Shown: positions 49,622-58,396, counted from the first letter of the stretch. The stretch is DNA of 64,000 nt from CAYSPG01 sp964432885 (GCA_964432885.1 CAYSPG010000007.1:62001-126000), one strand, 5' to 3'. Made by a program: numbers and translations. The notes: generated by a model not told the origin, from the sequence alone.

Positions 49622-49658
49622 ACCACATAGACACATAGAGCACAGTAGAAATAACTAA
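49618..49658. repeat. Solo arm of the ccoP-ccoG palindrome
   Basis: TTGAACCACATAGACACATAG followed by AxCACAxTAGAAATAACTA matches 35047-35087 at nearly all positions, but the complementary right arm is absent here. The TGA stop of the preceding gene is part of it. Confidence 0.8.
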
Positions 49659-50377
49659 TTGCTTATTGTTTTAACCAACGTAACTATTCCAATTATAAAA
49701 ATAAGTGCAAGTACAATTCTTTTAAAATGCTCCTGCTCTATCCGGTTTAAAATTAATTTACCTATATATGAGCCGGCAAATGAAACGACAAATAAAATAG
49801 CCACTATATATAAGTGCTCTTTTCCGACAAAACCATTTTCAAGATAAATAACCGAGCGGCTTAAATCCACACCCATATCAATAGCTGCTGATGTGCCCAC
49901 AAAAACATTTTTCTCAAGATTAAAGGCAGCCATACTTGCACCTCTTATGGCTCCACCCGTGCCAAGTAATCCTGCTGCAAATCCTGCAATGCCTCCACCG
50001 GTTACGGCATTTATGTTATTTGCTTTAAGCTGAAACTTTTGGTTTATAAAAAAGAAAACGCTGAATAAGATTAGAAAAATACTTAGTGCAAATTCTGCTA
50101 TCTCGAGCTTTATGTGTGTAACCAATGTTGCTCCAATAATTACTGCCGCTACACTGGGAATGCCATACAACCAGAACAAACGCTTGTCAATATGTTTATA
50201 GAAAAAAATAATTTTTGCCAGATTACTGAATACATGCAGAATGGCAGTTAGCCCAAGCACAATTTTAAAATCAAAAAAGAATTGAGCTACCGGAACAAAA
50301 AATACCGATGAGCCAAAGCCGCCCACGGTTCCTATTATTTCGCACACCAGTGCAAGTATTGCAAAAACAATTATCAT
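49655..50377 (-). CDS. TauE/SafE (TSUP) family permease
   Basis: A 240-residue inner-membrane protein with about eight helices and a duplicated core: FAILALVCEIIGTVGGFGSSVFFVPVAQFF and NAVTGGGIAGFAAGLLGTGGAIRGASMAAF, the two repeats that define the TSUP family. Members export sulfite, sulfoacetate or other small anions; substrate is not readable. It is distinct from the SafE-like protein in the cco operon. It converges on the pterin synthase gene; a terminator at 50404-50440 separates it from hsp20 upstream. Confidence 0.85.
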   Translation of the reverse strand: MIIVFAILALVCEIIGTVGGFGSSVFFVPVAQFFFDFKIVLGLTAILHVFSNLAKIIFFYKHIDKRLFWLYGIPSVAAVIIGATLVTHIKLEIAEFALSIFLILFSVFFFINQKFQLKANNINAVTGGGIAGFAAGLLGTGGAIRGASMAAFNLEKNVFVGTSAAIDMGVDLSRSVIYLENGFVGKEHLYIVAILFVVSFAGSYIGKLILNRIEQEHFKRIVLALIFIIGIVTLVKTISN

Positions 50378-50403
50378 ACTTCAATGATACTATTTATTTT
50401 CTC

Positions 50404-50441
50404 ACAAAAACAAAAGGCTGCCCCTTTCGAAGCAGCCTTTC
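50404..50441 (-). terminator. Rho-independent terminator after hsp20
   Basis: On the minus strand AAAGGCTGC-TTCGAAAGGG-GCAGCCTTTT is followed by GTTTTTGTG. The 9-base GC-containing stem and the T-rich tail lie 20 bases after the hsp20 stop. Confidence 0.85.
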
Positions 50442-50461
50442 TCTACTTTACATCACAAGAG

Positions 50462-50893
50462 TTATACTACTGCAATTTCTTTGGTCTTTGAAACAGCAAT
50501 TGCCTTTTTTGCAATGTCAAGTTTCAAAACACCATTTTCGTAATGAGCCTTAATGTCATCCTCTTTAGCATTTTCGGGCAATGTAAATGAGCGGCTAAAT
50601 GAATTGTAGCTGTACTCCTGTCGGGTGTAATTTTTCTTTTTCTCTTCCTTTTCTTCTTTATGCTCAGCAGATACCGTCAGCATTCCTTTGTCCACTTTAA
50701 TTTTGAAATCTTCTTTTTGCAAACCGGGAGCTGCAAATTCAATTTCAAATTTTTTGTCGTCTTCAGCAACATTAACAGCTGGTGTAAAGTCTTTTTTCCA
50801 AAGACGGTCGAATGTTAAATCATCTGCGCCAAAGAAGTCAGACAACACCGGGCTAAAGCCCCAGAATGAATTGTTTTTTTTAATGAGTGACAT
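50462..50893 (-). CDS. Hsp20/alpha-crystallin small heat-shock protein
   Basis: A 143-residue chaperone. The alpha-crystallin domain (about 40-130) is recognised by PAVNVAEDDKKFEIEFAAPGLQKEDFKIKVDKGMLTVSAEH, SFSRSFTLPENAKEDDIKAHYENGVLKLDIAK. The N-terminal arm and the short KEIAVV tail fit the family, though an I-x-I motif is not clear. It holds unfolding proteins in solution. Its promoter has TACTTTTG on the minus strand (50945-50938) and shares the FNR-like site at 50992 with the gene at 51054. Confidence 0.92.
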   Translation of the reverse strand: MSLIKKNNSFWGFSPVLSDFFGADDLTFDRLWKKDFTPAVNVAEDDKKFEIEFAAPGLQKEDFKIKVDKGMLTVSAEHKEEKEEKKKNYTRQEYSYNSFSRSFTLPENAKEDDIKAHYENGVLKLDIAKKAIAVSKTKEIAVV

Positions 50894-50937
50894 GTTATTT
50901 AATTTTTAGTTGTTTGTACTGTTTAAAATTTACACTA

Positions 50938-51034
50938 CAAAAGTACCATCGCTGTACAAGCAAATCCAATCTGATATGTCATAAGCAGGGTTGATTTTTA
51001 TCAGCATTTAATGCAAATCATTTATGGAATTTTG
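50938..51034. promoter_or_regulatory. Divergent FNR-like control region, hsp20 and 51054 gene
   Basis: TGATTTTTATCA (50992-51003) within TTGATTTTTATCAG is a full TGAT-N4-ATCA match. Plus strand: GAATTTTG (51027-51034) begins 29.5 bases from its centre, 20 bases before the ATG at 51054. Minus strand: the full-match TACTTTTG (50945-50938) begins 52.5 bases away, with TTTG at 50964-50961 as a possible -33 element. Confidence 0.68.
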
Positions 51035-51053
51035 AAGTGAAAATTTGTTTATC

Positions 51054-51473
51054 ATGAAAAAAGATAAATTAAAACAAGTGGCTGTATTTATGGATTACAG
51101 CAGGGCCATATTGCGCGAGCCATTTAGCAATGATTCAAAAACCATTAAATCGGATGTGTATGGCCGTGTTCGCTTTGATGGTGAAACCGGTGATGGAACT
51201 ATGCTGGGTAACTATCGGTCATCCAATAATGAAACGCATAAACATAACATCGAAATAAATGCACACCGTGAATATTTTAAAACCATAGCGGGTGAACTGA
51301 TGAGCTATGATGAGATTTTGGTTTTGGGTACAGGAACAGCACCTCACGAATTTCAAAACTTCTGCAATGAAAATAAGAAGTTGCATGGTAAAAAGATTAC
51401 CGTTGAAAAATCAGATTACATTTCCGACAACCGTTTCCTGCATGAAATAAATACTTTTTTTAACCTGAATTGA
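51054..51473 (+). CDS. Small eRF1-domain-3-like stress protein (putative)
   Basis: A 139-residue protein from ATG 51054. It has VAVFMDYSRAILRE at the N-terminus and YFKTIAGELMSYDEILVLGTGTAPHEFQNFCNENKKLHGKKITVEKSDYISDNRFLHEINTFF at the C-terminus. The latter pattern (strand, LGTG/FGP, helix, D-x-x-[ST]-D/E-N-x-x-x-x-x-x-x-x-F) resembles the L7Ae/eRF1 domain-3 fold of bacterial release-factor-like proteins found beside stress genes in Bacteroidota. No catalytic motif. Role unknown; shared control with hsp20 suggests stress or micro-oxic response. Confidence 0.55.
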   Translation: MKKDKLKQVAVFMDYSRAILREPFSNDSKTIKSDVYGRVRFDGETGDGTMLGNYRSSNNETHKHNIEINAHREYFKTIAGELMSYDEILVLGTGTAPHEFQNFCNENKKLHGKKITVEKSDYISDNRFLHEINTFFNLN

Positions 51474-51474
51474 T

Positions 51475-51735
51475 ATGATGCCCGGAGCAAACATTTATTA
51501 CAGTAAAGCAGACAAGAAACTGCATGTTGATTTGTTTTTTGAAAAAACACAATTGATAAAAGCAGACGTGTACGATTGCTGCGGTAAGTGCGTGGAGCAT
51601 GTAATGTACACAAAATGCAAAGCAGGGAATTTTAATACCGCTCTTAAAGTAAATAACATCCATGATGGAATGTATTTTTTCCGAATTACTAATTCAGATA
51701 ACGAATGTAATGTGATTCGCTTTTCGGTTAATTAA
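51475..51735 (+). CDS. Small protein resembling a T9SS sorting domain without cargo or signal
   Basis: An 86-residue protein, 1 base after the previous gene, with no signal peptide. The sequence KLHVDLFFEKTQLIKADVYDCCGKCVEHVMYTK...GNFNTALKVNNIHDGMYFFRITNSDNECNVIRFSV follows the beta-sandwich pattern of the type A T9SS C-terminal domain (VxVYDxxGK, then L-x-x-G-x-Y-x-x-x-I). It has five Cys, unusual for that domain. It cannot be exported by T9SS without Sec signal, so it is a cytosolic look-alike or a relic. Function unknown. Confidence 0.5.
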   Translation: MMPGANIYYSKADKKLHVDLFFEKTQLIKADVYDCCGKCVEHVMYTKCKAGNFNTALKVNNIHDGMYFFRITNSDNECNVIRFSVN

Positions 51736-51816
51736 TAAGTTGAGAATATTTTTTTTATTAAAGATTTTCAAATGGTGGTGCATATACTTTTGCTTAGCTA
51801 AATTACTCAGCAAATA

Positions 51817-53367
51817 GTGCAGCGAACAATTAAATATTACAGACTTATATGGCTTAAGCATGATTTGCCCGCTGGGCTTGCAGTTTTTTTGGTTGCCTTA
51901 CCATTGTGTTTGGGCATATCTCTTGCATCAGGCGCTCCGCTTTATGCGGGATTGCTTTCTGGAATCATAGGTGGATTAATTGTGGCTCCCATTAGCAAAG
52001 CGCAATTGGCAGTGTCGGGTCCCGCGGCAGGTTTATCTACATTGGTTGCTTCAACTATTATTTCGCTTGGCGATTACCGTGTTTTTTTACTGGCAATAAT
52101 TGTTTCCGGATTGTTTCAGATAGTGCTGGGTGTTTTTAAGTTGGGAGTAATTGCAAATTATTTTCCTTCATCCGTTATCAAAGGTATGTTGGCTGCCATT
52201 GGAATTATTCTTATTTCAAAACAAATTCCTCTTGCACTTGGCTACGACCAGCCCGATTTTTGGACAAGTGGTTTTCTTATTCTTTTTTCGCGACAACATT
52301 TTTTAGGAAACATTCAAAATTTTAATCATCACATTACAACCGGTGCAATAATTATTACAGCAATTTCTTTGCTTCTTCTTATTGTACTTAAGCAACCTCA
52401 GTTTAAAAAACTAAAAATTATTCCTGCGCCACTTTTAGTTGTGGTTGCAGGAGTAATCCTGAATTTATTTTTTCAAAATATAAATCCGGTTTTTTTATTG
52501 AAGCCAACGCAATTAGTAAATATTCCTTCTGATATATTTTCCAACATGATTTTTCCTGACCTCACCAAGTTGTTTTCTTCAACAGAAATTTGGAAAAGCG
52601 GAGTTGTAATTGGCTTGCTTGCCACATTGGAAACATTATTATGTATTGAAGCAATTGACAAGCTTGATAAACGCAACCGCATAACACCTGTTAACCGCGA
52701 ACTGATTGCGCAAGGAGTTGGTAACATAGCTTGTGGACTTGTTGGAGCCATTCCCGTTACAGCTGTTGTAGTGCGCGGTGCTGCCAATGTTGATGCAGGT
52801 GCGCGAACAAAACTTTCGGCAATTACACACGCGCTTTTTCTTCTGTTAGCTGTGATACTGTTTCCGTTTTTACTAAATAAAATACCGTATGCATCGCTTG
52901 CAGCTATACTCATCATTACAGGATACAATCTTTCAAAACCCAAGCTGTATAAAAACATATGGAGCCTTGGCTGGAAACAATTTATTCCCTTTGTGCTCAC
53001 CATCGTTATGGTGCTTGCAACCGATTTGCTAATTGGTGTAAGCATGGGTTTGTTAATGTCGGTTTATTTTATTGTGCGCAATAATTTTAAAGCGGAGTAT
53101 AAACTCACCACCAAAACCATGAATGGAATTGAAACTCATTACATAAAACTAAATTCCAATGTTACTTTTTTAAATAAAGTAAATCTTCGCAAGAAGTTAG
53201 ATGGAGTGGCCGGTTACAGTGTGCTCACCATTGATGGCAGTGAGTGTAATTTTATTGATTACGATATTCTGGAAATCATTAGCGAATTTGAAAACAAAGC
53301 GCACGACCGGCACATAGAATTGCACCTGGTGGGAATTGAAAAGGTAAACGTGTCAGCAGTTCATTAA
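51817..53367 (+). CDS. SulP-family anion transporter with STAS domain
   Basis: A 516-residue permease from GTG 51817. The N-terminal LIWLKHDLPAGLAVFLVALPLCLGISLASGAPLYAGLLSGIIGG and VSGPAAGLSTLVA blocks and VIKGMLAAIGIILISKQIP are SulP signatures, with 10 to 14 membrane helices, followed by a C-terminal STAS domain (about 430-516: SNVTFLNKVNLRKKLDG...SVLTIDGSECNFIDYDILEII). Substrate could be sulfate or bicarbonate; in Bacteroidota related genes often neighbour carbonic anhydrase, absent here. About 80 AT-rich bases upstream show no clear operator. Confidence 0.88.
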   Translation: MQRTIKYYRLIWLKHDLPAGLAVFLVALPLCLGISLASGAPLYAGLLSGIIGGLIVAPISKAQLAVSGPAAGLSTLVASTIISLGDYRVFLLAIIVSGLFQIVLGVFKLGVIANYFPSSVIKGMLAAIGIILISKQIPLALGYDQPDFWTSGFLILFSRQHFLGNIQNFNHHITTGAIIITAISLLLLIVLKQPQFKKLKIIPAPLLVVVAGVILNLFFQNINPVFLLKPTQLVNIPSDIFSNMIFPDLTKLFSSTEIWKSGVVIGLLATLETLLCIEAIDKLDKRNRITPVNRELIAQGVGNIACGLVGAIPVTAVVVRGAANVDAGARTKLSAITHALFLLLAVILFPFLLNKIPYASLAAILIITGYNLSKPKLYKNIWSLGWKQFIPFVLTIVMVLATDLLIGVSMGLLMSVYFIVRNNFKAEYKLTTKTMNGIETHYIKLNSNVTFLNKVNLRKKLDGVAGYSVLTIDGSECNFIDYDILEIISEFENKAHDRHIELHLVGIEKVNVSAVH

Positions 53368-53372
53368 CGTAA

Positions 53373-54347
53373 TCACTTATTCTTATTTTTTTCTCTTTCT
53401 TGTTTTTTAAAATATCGTTTCAATAAAAAACTGTGTTTTAATCCTTCCAAGTCTTCGTTAAGTTTTACGGTTGCGGTTTGAAGGTTTTCAATGGTTTGTT
53501 TCAAATTAGCAGAAAACGAAGTGTCGTTTACAAGTGTATTTATTGCCCCATTGTTTTTATTGGCATTGGTAAATAAATTATTTGCTTGCGTGGTGGCAGA
53601 TGAAAGCTGTTTGCCGCTTTCATTCATATTTTTAATTACTGTGGTTATTTCATTTTGAACAACTGTATCTTTCAACAACACACCCAATGCGCCTTGCCCG
53701 TTGTTCACACTGCCAACCATATTTTGAAGTTGAACAGTAACGTTATTTAAATTATTGCTTACTGTTTCAATATTACGAAGTGTGTTGTGAAAATTTGTTG
53801 CAAGTGATGTGTCCATCAACACCGTGTATAATGTGCCACGACTTTCGTTAATATTATCGGTAATGGTTTTAAGATTGGCTGATACTATTGCTACATTCTG
53901 ATTGGTAAACTCCAGCGTGCGCAGCATGGCCTCGGTATTAATTCCTTTAACAGAAGGTATTTCGTCACCTGCTGTTACAAACGCTGCTTCATTTGTACCT
54001 GCATCAATGTTAATGAGTTTGTTTCCCATCAGTCCGTCAGTGCCTACGCTGGCCATTGAATTTTGGCGGATAAAATTTTTATATCGCTCATCTATTACCA
54101 TACTAACTCTTACAGATGTATCATTAATCATTTCAATTTTTTCAACCGTACCCACATCTATTCCTGAATAACGCACGTTATTACCTTCGGTAAGTCCGTT
54201 TACATCAGTAAATACAGCCACTATTTTTATGGTGCTGCTAAACATATTTTTATTGTTACCAATAAAATACAAGCCGGCAATAAGCAGCACAAGCCCGGCA
54301 AGTACAAAAAATCCCAGCTTAATATTTTGTGATGTTTCCTTTTTCAT
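53373..54347 (-). CDS. MlaD-like MCE-domain lipid-transport protein
   Basis: A 324-residue protein with an N-terminal anchor (GFFVLAGLVLLIAGLYFIGNNKNMFS) and an MCE domain (IVAVFTDVNGLTEGNNVRYSGIDVGTVEKIEMINDTSVRVSMVIDERYKNFIRQNSMASVGTDGLMGNKLINID), then a long helical region with repeated NxxL/TxxT heptads (about 130-300). It binds phospholipids in the periplasm as part of the Mla ABC system. It ends the operon mlaE-mlaF-mlaD. Confidence 0.9.
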   Translation of the reverse strand: MKKETSQNIKLGFFVLAGLVLLIAGLYFIGNNKNMFSSTIKIVAVFTDVNGLTEGNNVRYSGIDVGTVEKIEMINDTSVRVSMVIDERYKNFIRQNSMASVGTDGLMGNKLINIDAGTNEAAFVTAGDEIPSVKGINTEAMLRTLEFTNQNVAIVSANLKTITDNINESRGTLYTVLMDTSLATNFHNTLRNIETVSNNLNNVTVQLQNMVGSVNNGQGALGVLLKDTVVQNEITTVIKNMNESGKQLSSATTQANNLFTNANKNNGAINTLVNDTSFSANLKQTIENLQTATVKLNEDLEGLKHSFLLKRYFKKQEREKNKNK

Positions 54348-54352
54348 ATTTG

Positions 54353-55132
54353 TTATTCAAAAAAAGAGTGAATTTTTAAATCCTGATTTTTTCTTAACTC
54401 TTCAAATCCTCCTTCGGCATAATTAACTCCGTCAATCAGCATACAAACCCTGTTGGCAGCGTTGCGGGTGCAGTACATATCATGCGAAATGATAATGGAT
54501 GAGGTATTGTACTTTTCCTGCATCTGTAACATAAGGTTTGTAATTTCTTTTGCCGTAATAGGGTCAAGTCCTGTTGTTGGTTCATCATATAACATAAGGT
54601 CAGGGTTTAAAATCAGCGCACGCGCAAGTCCAATTCTTTTTTTCATTCCACCCGATAGTTCCGATGGCATAAGGTTAATAGCATGAAGCAATCCAACATT
54701 AATTAAGGTTTGCTCAACCAGGTATTTTATTTCGTCTTTTGTTTTGTGTTTGCCATGTCTGCGCAAAGGAAACTCCAGGTTTTCGCGCACCGTCATGCTG
54801 TCGTACAAAGCGCTGCTTTGAAAAACAAATCCAATGCGTGCACGCAGTTCATCGAGTTGCTGTTGTTGCAGTTCGCAAATTTCATTTCCAAAAACTTTTA
54901 CCGAGCCTTCGTCATAACTCAACAAGCCGGCAATGCATTTTATCAATACCGATTTGCCGCAACCCGATTTGCCAAGCACAACAAGGTTTTCTCCTTTATA
55001 TAATTTCAGATTAAAATTATTAAGCACCTTGTTAGCGCCAAAAGATTTTTTCAGATTTTTTATATCAATAATCACCTCGCTTTTTTGCAACGGCAATTTT
55101 TCGATTATGGATTCTGCTGATGCCTGTATCAT
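54353..55132 (-). CDS. MlaF-like ABC transporter ATPase
   Basis: A 259-residue ATPase with Walker A GKSGCGKSV, Q-loop VFQSSALYD, signature LSGGMKKRIGLARAL, Walker B LMLYDEPTTGLD and switch His in IIISHD. The LSGGMKKR form (not LSGGQ) and GLDPITA are typical of MlaF. It drives lipid transport between the membranes together with the permease upstream and MlaD downstream. It overlaps the permease gene by 4 bases. Confidence 0.93.
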   Translation of the reverse strand: MIQASAESIIEKLPLQKSEVIIDIKNLKKSFGANKVLNNFNLKLYKGENLVVLGKSGCGKSVLIKCIAGLLSYDEGSVKVFGNEICELQQQQLDELRARIGFVFQSSALYDSMTVRENLEFPLRRHGKHKTKDEIKYLVEQTLINVGLLHAINLMPSELSGGMKKRIGLARALILNPDLMLYDEPTTGLDPITAKEITNLMLQMQEKYNTSSIIISHDMYCTRNAANRVCMLIDGVNYAEGGFEELRKNQDLKIHSFFE

Positions 55133-55926
55133 AAGAATCCAAAAAATTCGGTTACCTGCACTGCAATTAAGTCAACAATAAATACCAGCAGCGATGCTCC
55201 CACAACGGCAGAATTAGCCGAGCGGCCAACACCTTCAGTTCCTTTTTGAGAGTTGTATCCATGGTAGCATCCTATCATACCAATTACAAATCCAAAAAAG
55301 AATGATTTAATAAATGCCGGTATTACATCACTAAACTCAAGCGTTTCAAAAACCTGGTGAAAAAACAAAGCAAGCGAAACACCCCCTTTTATTTTTACAG
55401 CAAGATAAGAGCCGTACAGTGCAATGGCATCGCCAATAATAATAAGCACGGGCACCATGAGCGTAGTGCTGATAATGCGCGACACCACAATATATTTAAA
55501 CGGATTGGTTCCGCTTACTTCCATCGCATCAATTTGTTCTGTTACTTTCATTGAGCCAAGCTCGGCACCAATGCCCGAGCCAACTTTTCCTGCACATATC
55601 AATGCAGTAATTACAGGACCAATTTCCCTGATTAAACTTACTCCCACCATTTTGGGCAACCATGCTTCGGCACCAAACTCAACCAAGGTGGGCCGCGATT
55701 GCAATGTAATTACCAACCCAATTATAAAGGCGGTTAATCCAACTAATGGTAATGACAGATATCCGATGCGATAGGACTGCCTTACAACTTCTTTTAATTC
55801 ATAAGGGGGTAAAAAAACTTCGCGGAAAAAACGAAACGCAAACAGGGTTATATCACCCGTTTCGCTCAAAAAATTTTTAACAGCAGGAATTACCGCACGA
55901 ACATATTGTCCTATATAGCCAATCAT
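55129..55926 (-). CDS. MlaE-like ABC permease
   Basis: A 265-residue inner-membrane protein of the MlaE family with five helices. Motifs: FIIGLVITLQSRPTLVEFGAEAWLPKMVGVSLIREIGPVITALICAGKVGSGIGAELGSMKVTEQIDAMEVSGTNPFKYIVVSRI is characteristic (the GKVGSGIGAELGSM and EQIDAM blocks), and GCYHGYNSQKGTEGVGRSANSAVV at the C-terminal end. It overlaps the gene upstream (pseudo-hydrolase) by 4 bases, so translation is coupled. Confidence 0.94.
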   Translation of the reverse strand: MIGYIGQYVRAVIPAVKNFLSETGDITLFAFRFFREVFLPPYELKEVVRQSYRIGYLSLPLVGLTAFIIGLVITLQSRPTLVEFGAEAWLPKMVGVSLIREIGPVITALICAGKVGSGIGAELGSMKVTEQIDAMEVSGTNPFKYIVVSRIISTTLMVPVLIIIGDAIALYGSYLAVKIKGGVSLALFFHQVFETLEFSDVIPAFIKSFFFGFVIGMIGCYHGYNSQKGTEGVGRSANSAVVGASLLVFIVDLIAVQVTEFFGFL

Positions 55927-57119
55927 TTATGTACATTTTCGCTGGCCATAAAGTTAATTATTTCTTCTGCCATTGGCTGCACATCTTTTACACATGACGA
56001 AAGCACCACCACACCGCAATGTTTTGTTTCAATAAAACCAATATAGGCCGAAAATCCATTTTGCGCACTGCTTTGCGATACAACTTTTTTATTGTTTGGT
56101 ACGGGATTTATTTTCCAGCCCAATGCAATCTCCTTATCCTTATTCTTTTTTCCCTGTAGTAAAATGCGTGCATTGTGTGTGTAGTCAAAAACATTTTTGT
56201 AATAATCATTTTGTTTCGAAATATTCAATTGCAAAAACTTCAGCATGTCAGCCGCATTGCTTTTGAGCCCCAGTGCCGGAGATGTTACATCATAACCTCT
56301 GTGTGCACAAGGATTTCCGTTTATATCATAGCCGGTAAGCAGCATTTTTTGTTGCACACTTGAAAGCTGTATACCTGTATTGTTTAATGTAAGTGGCATT
56401 AAAAGCCTGTTGGCTAACAGCGAATCAAAATCCATTTGCATTTTTTGCGAAAGCGCATGCCCAAGCAACATTATGCCTGTGTACGAATGCCTGTAGTCGT
56501 AACCTATAGGTTTGGTAAATGAAAAGTTTTTTAAAAAACTGTACAGGTTTTCCTTTGTATAGGATACAGCAGTGCTTTTTGGATTATAATTATAAGGAAA
56601 CATTGGCAAGCCAGTGGTATGCGTTGCAAGGTCGCACAACATAATTTCCTGTGGTTTGGCAGATGGGTCAGGAAAACATACAAAAGGAGTAAACTGAATT
56701 GTTGAGCGGTCATGTTGTGAAAGCACACTTTGATTTTTTTCATCAACAGGGCGGCAAATAATTTCCTGATAAACTGGCGAAGGAACATTAACAGGCAAAA
56801 ACATTTTTAATTTATCATCCGCATTTACAATTCCTTTCATGCACATATCGGCAAAAAGAATACTAGTAAATGTTTCGGTCAGGTTGCCTAATTCAAAAAT
56901 GCTGTTGCTGTCAGGCAATTGCTTGTTTCCTTTTTGCGTTTCACCGTAGTAAAATAATTTTTTATCGCTATCATCTGCTATGGCTATAACCAGTGCGCCA
57001 TACCCTTTTTGCATGTATTGTGCCGCAAGGCTGTCAACCTTTTGCTGCAATTGTGCCTGCGAATAAATTGATGAGGCAGCAATCAGAAAAAATGTTACCA
57101 ACGATTTTTTCATAACCAT
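55923..57119 (-). CDS. Exported beta-lactamase-fold pseudoenzyme
   Basis: A 398-residue protein with signal peptide (MKKSLVTFFLIAASSIYSQAQ) and the overall fold of class C beta-lactamase-like serine hydrolases: FELGNLTETFTSILFADM, DLATHTTGLP, YTGIMLLGHALSQKM and NGFSAYIGF are all alignable. The catalytic residues are missing: the S-x-x-K motif is N-L-T-E, the Y-x-N motif position reads H-S-Y, and the K-T-G region reads S-S-A-Q-N-G. It probably binds rather than hydrolyses peptidoglycan-like or lipid ligands. It is translationally coupled to mlaE, suggesting a role in envelope lipid homeostasis (inference). Confidence 0.85.
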   Translation of the reverse strand: MVMKKSLVTFFLIAASSIYSQAQLQQKVDSLAAQYMQKGYGALVIAIADDSDKKLFYYGETQKGNKQLPDSNSIFELGNLTETFTSILFADMCMKGIVNADDKLKMFLPVNVPSPVYQEIICRPVDEKNQSVLSQHDRSTIQFTPFVCFPDPSAKPQEIMLCDLATHTTGLPMFPYNYNPKSTAVSYTKENLYSFLKNFSFTKPIGYDYRHSYTGIMLLGHALSQKMQMDFDSLLANRLLMPLTLNNTGIQLSSVQQKMLLTGYDINGNPCAHRGYDVTSPALGLKSNAADMLKFLQLNISKQNDYYKNVFDYTHNARILLQGKKNKDKEIALGWKINPVPNNKKVVSQSSAQNGFSAYIGFIETKHCGVVVLSSCVKDVQPMAEEIINFMASENVHK

Positions 57120-57121
57120 TT

Positions 57122-57958
57122 TTATTTTTTGTTTATGTGTAATGCAAGCACAGGAATATGGCTATGGTATGCCATGCGCTTGGTTAAACTGCGGCCAAAA
57201 ATTCTTTGTGCAAGGGTGCGGTCGTGCATGCTCATTGCTACCATGTCAGGCGGAAATTGTTCAATATAGGTGTTCATGCCATGAAAAACATCTTTGTCTT
57301 CCATCAACCGGTACGAGATATTTTTATACCCACTTTCTTTTATAATATGTTCTTTAAATCTTCCTATTTCCAAATCCTCAAAATTATCTTCGAGCTTACC
57401 TGATGTAATGTGCAACAGAATAATTTCAGCTTCAAAAGTTTTTGCAAAGTCAATTATATAGTGCATATGATTAAAGTTGTGATTACCATAATCAGCAGCA
57501 AATACAATTTTTTTAATTCCATTAAATTTTGCTTTATCTGGAATTGCCATTACAGGCACTTCGGCATTTTCCATAACGCTGGCCGTATTTGAACCAATTA
57601 AAAACTCGCCAATGCCGCTAGCACCATGCGTACCCATTACAATTAAATCAGATTTATTTTTTTTTGCATAAGCCGGTATTTCAATATCGGCCATGCCCAT
57701 GGTGGCATGTATGTTCATGCGTACCTGGGGAAATTTACTTTCTGCATCTTTACGCATGCGGTTTAATCCGTCAAGCGAAATTTTTCTCACTTCGCTGTCA
57801 GAAATTGGGAGTATGCCTGTATCACTTACCGGAACAGGAACATGATAGGAGTGCAGCAACGAAATTTCTGCGTTTAATTTATTGCTTAAGCCACATGCAA
57901 AAGCAAGAGCGTTTTCAGCATTATCTGAAAAATCAACAGGAACTAATATGTTTTTCAT
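57122..57958 (-). CDS. Tandem universal stress protein (UspA)
   Basis: A 278-residue protein with two Usp domains. The first (1-145) starts MKNILVPVDFSDNAENALAFA and has the ATP-binding loop GTHGASGIGEFLIGSNTASVMENAEVPVMAIP, i.e. G-x2-G-x9-G-S. The second (150-278) starts KKIVFAADYGNHNFN and ends SLTKRMAYHSHIPVLAL, with a less conserved loop. Cytosolic, general stress. It lies 2 bases before the pseudo-hydrolase and 12 after the gene upstream, forming one minus-strand operon down to mlaD. Confidence 0.92.
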   Translation of the reverse strand: MKNILVPVDFSDNAENALAFACGLSNKLNAEISLLHSYHVPVPVSDTGILPISDSEVRKISLDGLNRMRKDAESKFPQVRMNIHATMGMADIEIPAYAKKNKSDLIVMGTHGASGIGEFLIGSNTASVMENAEVPVMAIPDKAKFNGIKKIVFAADYGNHNFNHMHYIIDFAKTFEAEIILLHITSGKLEDNFEDLEIGRFKEHIIKESGYKNISYRLMEDKDVFHGMNTYIEQFPPDMVAMSMHDRTLAQRIFGRSLTKRMAYHSHIPVLALHINKK

Positions 57959-57970
57959 TATTTATGTTTT

Positions 57971-58396
57971 TTAATTTTTTAATTGTTTTTCTACAAAGGC
58001 AAATAACTCATGTTTTAGTTTTTTTACGCTGCCATTAATTGCCAGTACACCAAGTTTATATTTATTATGTTCTTTGGTTAGCTTCTTCACATCCATAACT
58101 AATTTGTTTTTATCAATTTCAGAAAGGTTGTGCTCATGCTTGACCAAACCCTTAAATGTTGTTTTCAAATTTTTTTCCTGAAATTTTTTTAACTTAATTT
58201 CAAGTGCATAATAACTTGTTACTCTTTTTTTACTTGATGTGTAAAAATTATTTTTTCTGAGTAACTTTATGAAAAAAGTAAGCTCTACGTTACAGAACTC
58301 AAGTTCTGATAACCATTGCACAACATCATTGTGCATATTAACCGGATGTGGTGGCAATAGAAATTTGTTGTTGGCTTGTGGCAATAGTTTTGGCAT
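57971..58396 (-). CDS. Hypothetical helical protein
   Basis: A 141-residue protein (ATG 58396), or 121 residues from ATG 58336 (MHNDVVQWLSELEF). Mostly charged helices: VVQWLSELEFCNVELTFFIKLLRK, then KLKKFQEKNLKTTFKGLVKHEHNLSEID and a C-terminal coiled coil. No known domain recognised. It heads the operon with UspA, the pseudo-hydrolase and MlaEFD, and shares the FNR-like site at 58479 with the HMA gene. Confidence 0.6.
   Translation of the reverse strand: MPKLLPQANNKFLLPPHPVNMHNDVVQWLSELEFCNVELTFFIKLLRKNNFYTSSKKRVTSYYALEIKLKKFQEKNLKTTFKGLVKHEHNLSEIDKNKLVMDVKKLTKEHNKYKLGVLAINGSVKKLKHELFAFVEKQLKN

Noticed and set aside
50971..50983. CTGATATGTCATAAG as a second FNR-like site before hsp20
   Set aside because: The half-sites TGAT and GTCA are separated by only two bases, which does not fit the N4 spacing; the adjacent 50992 site is a full match.
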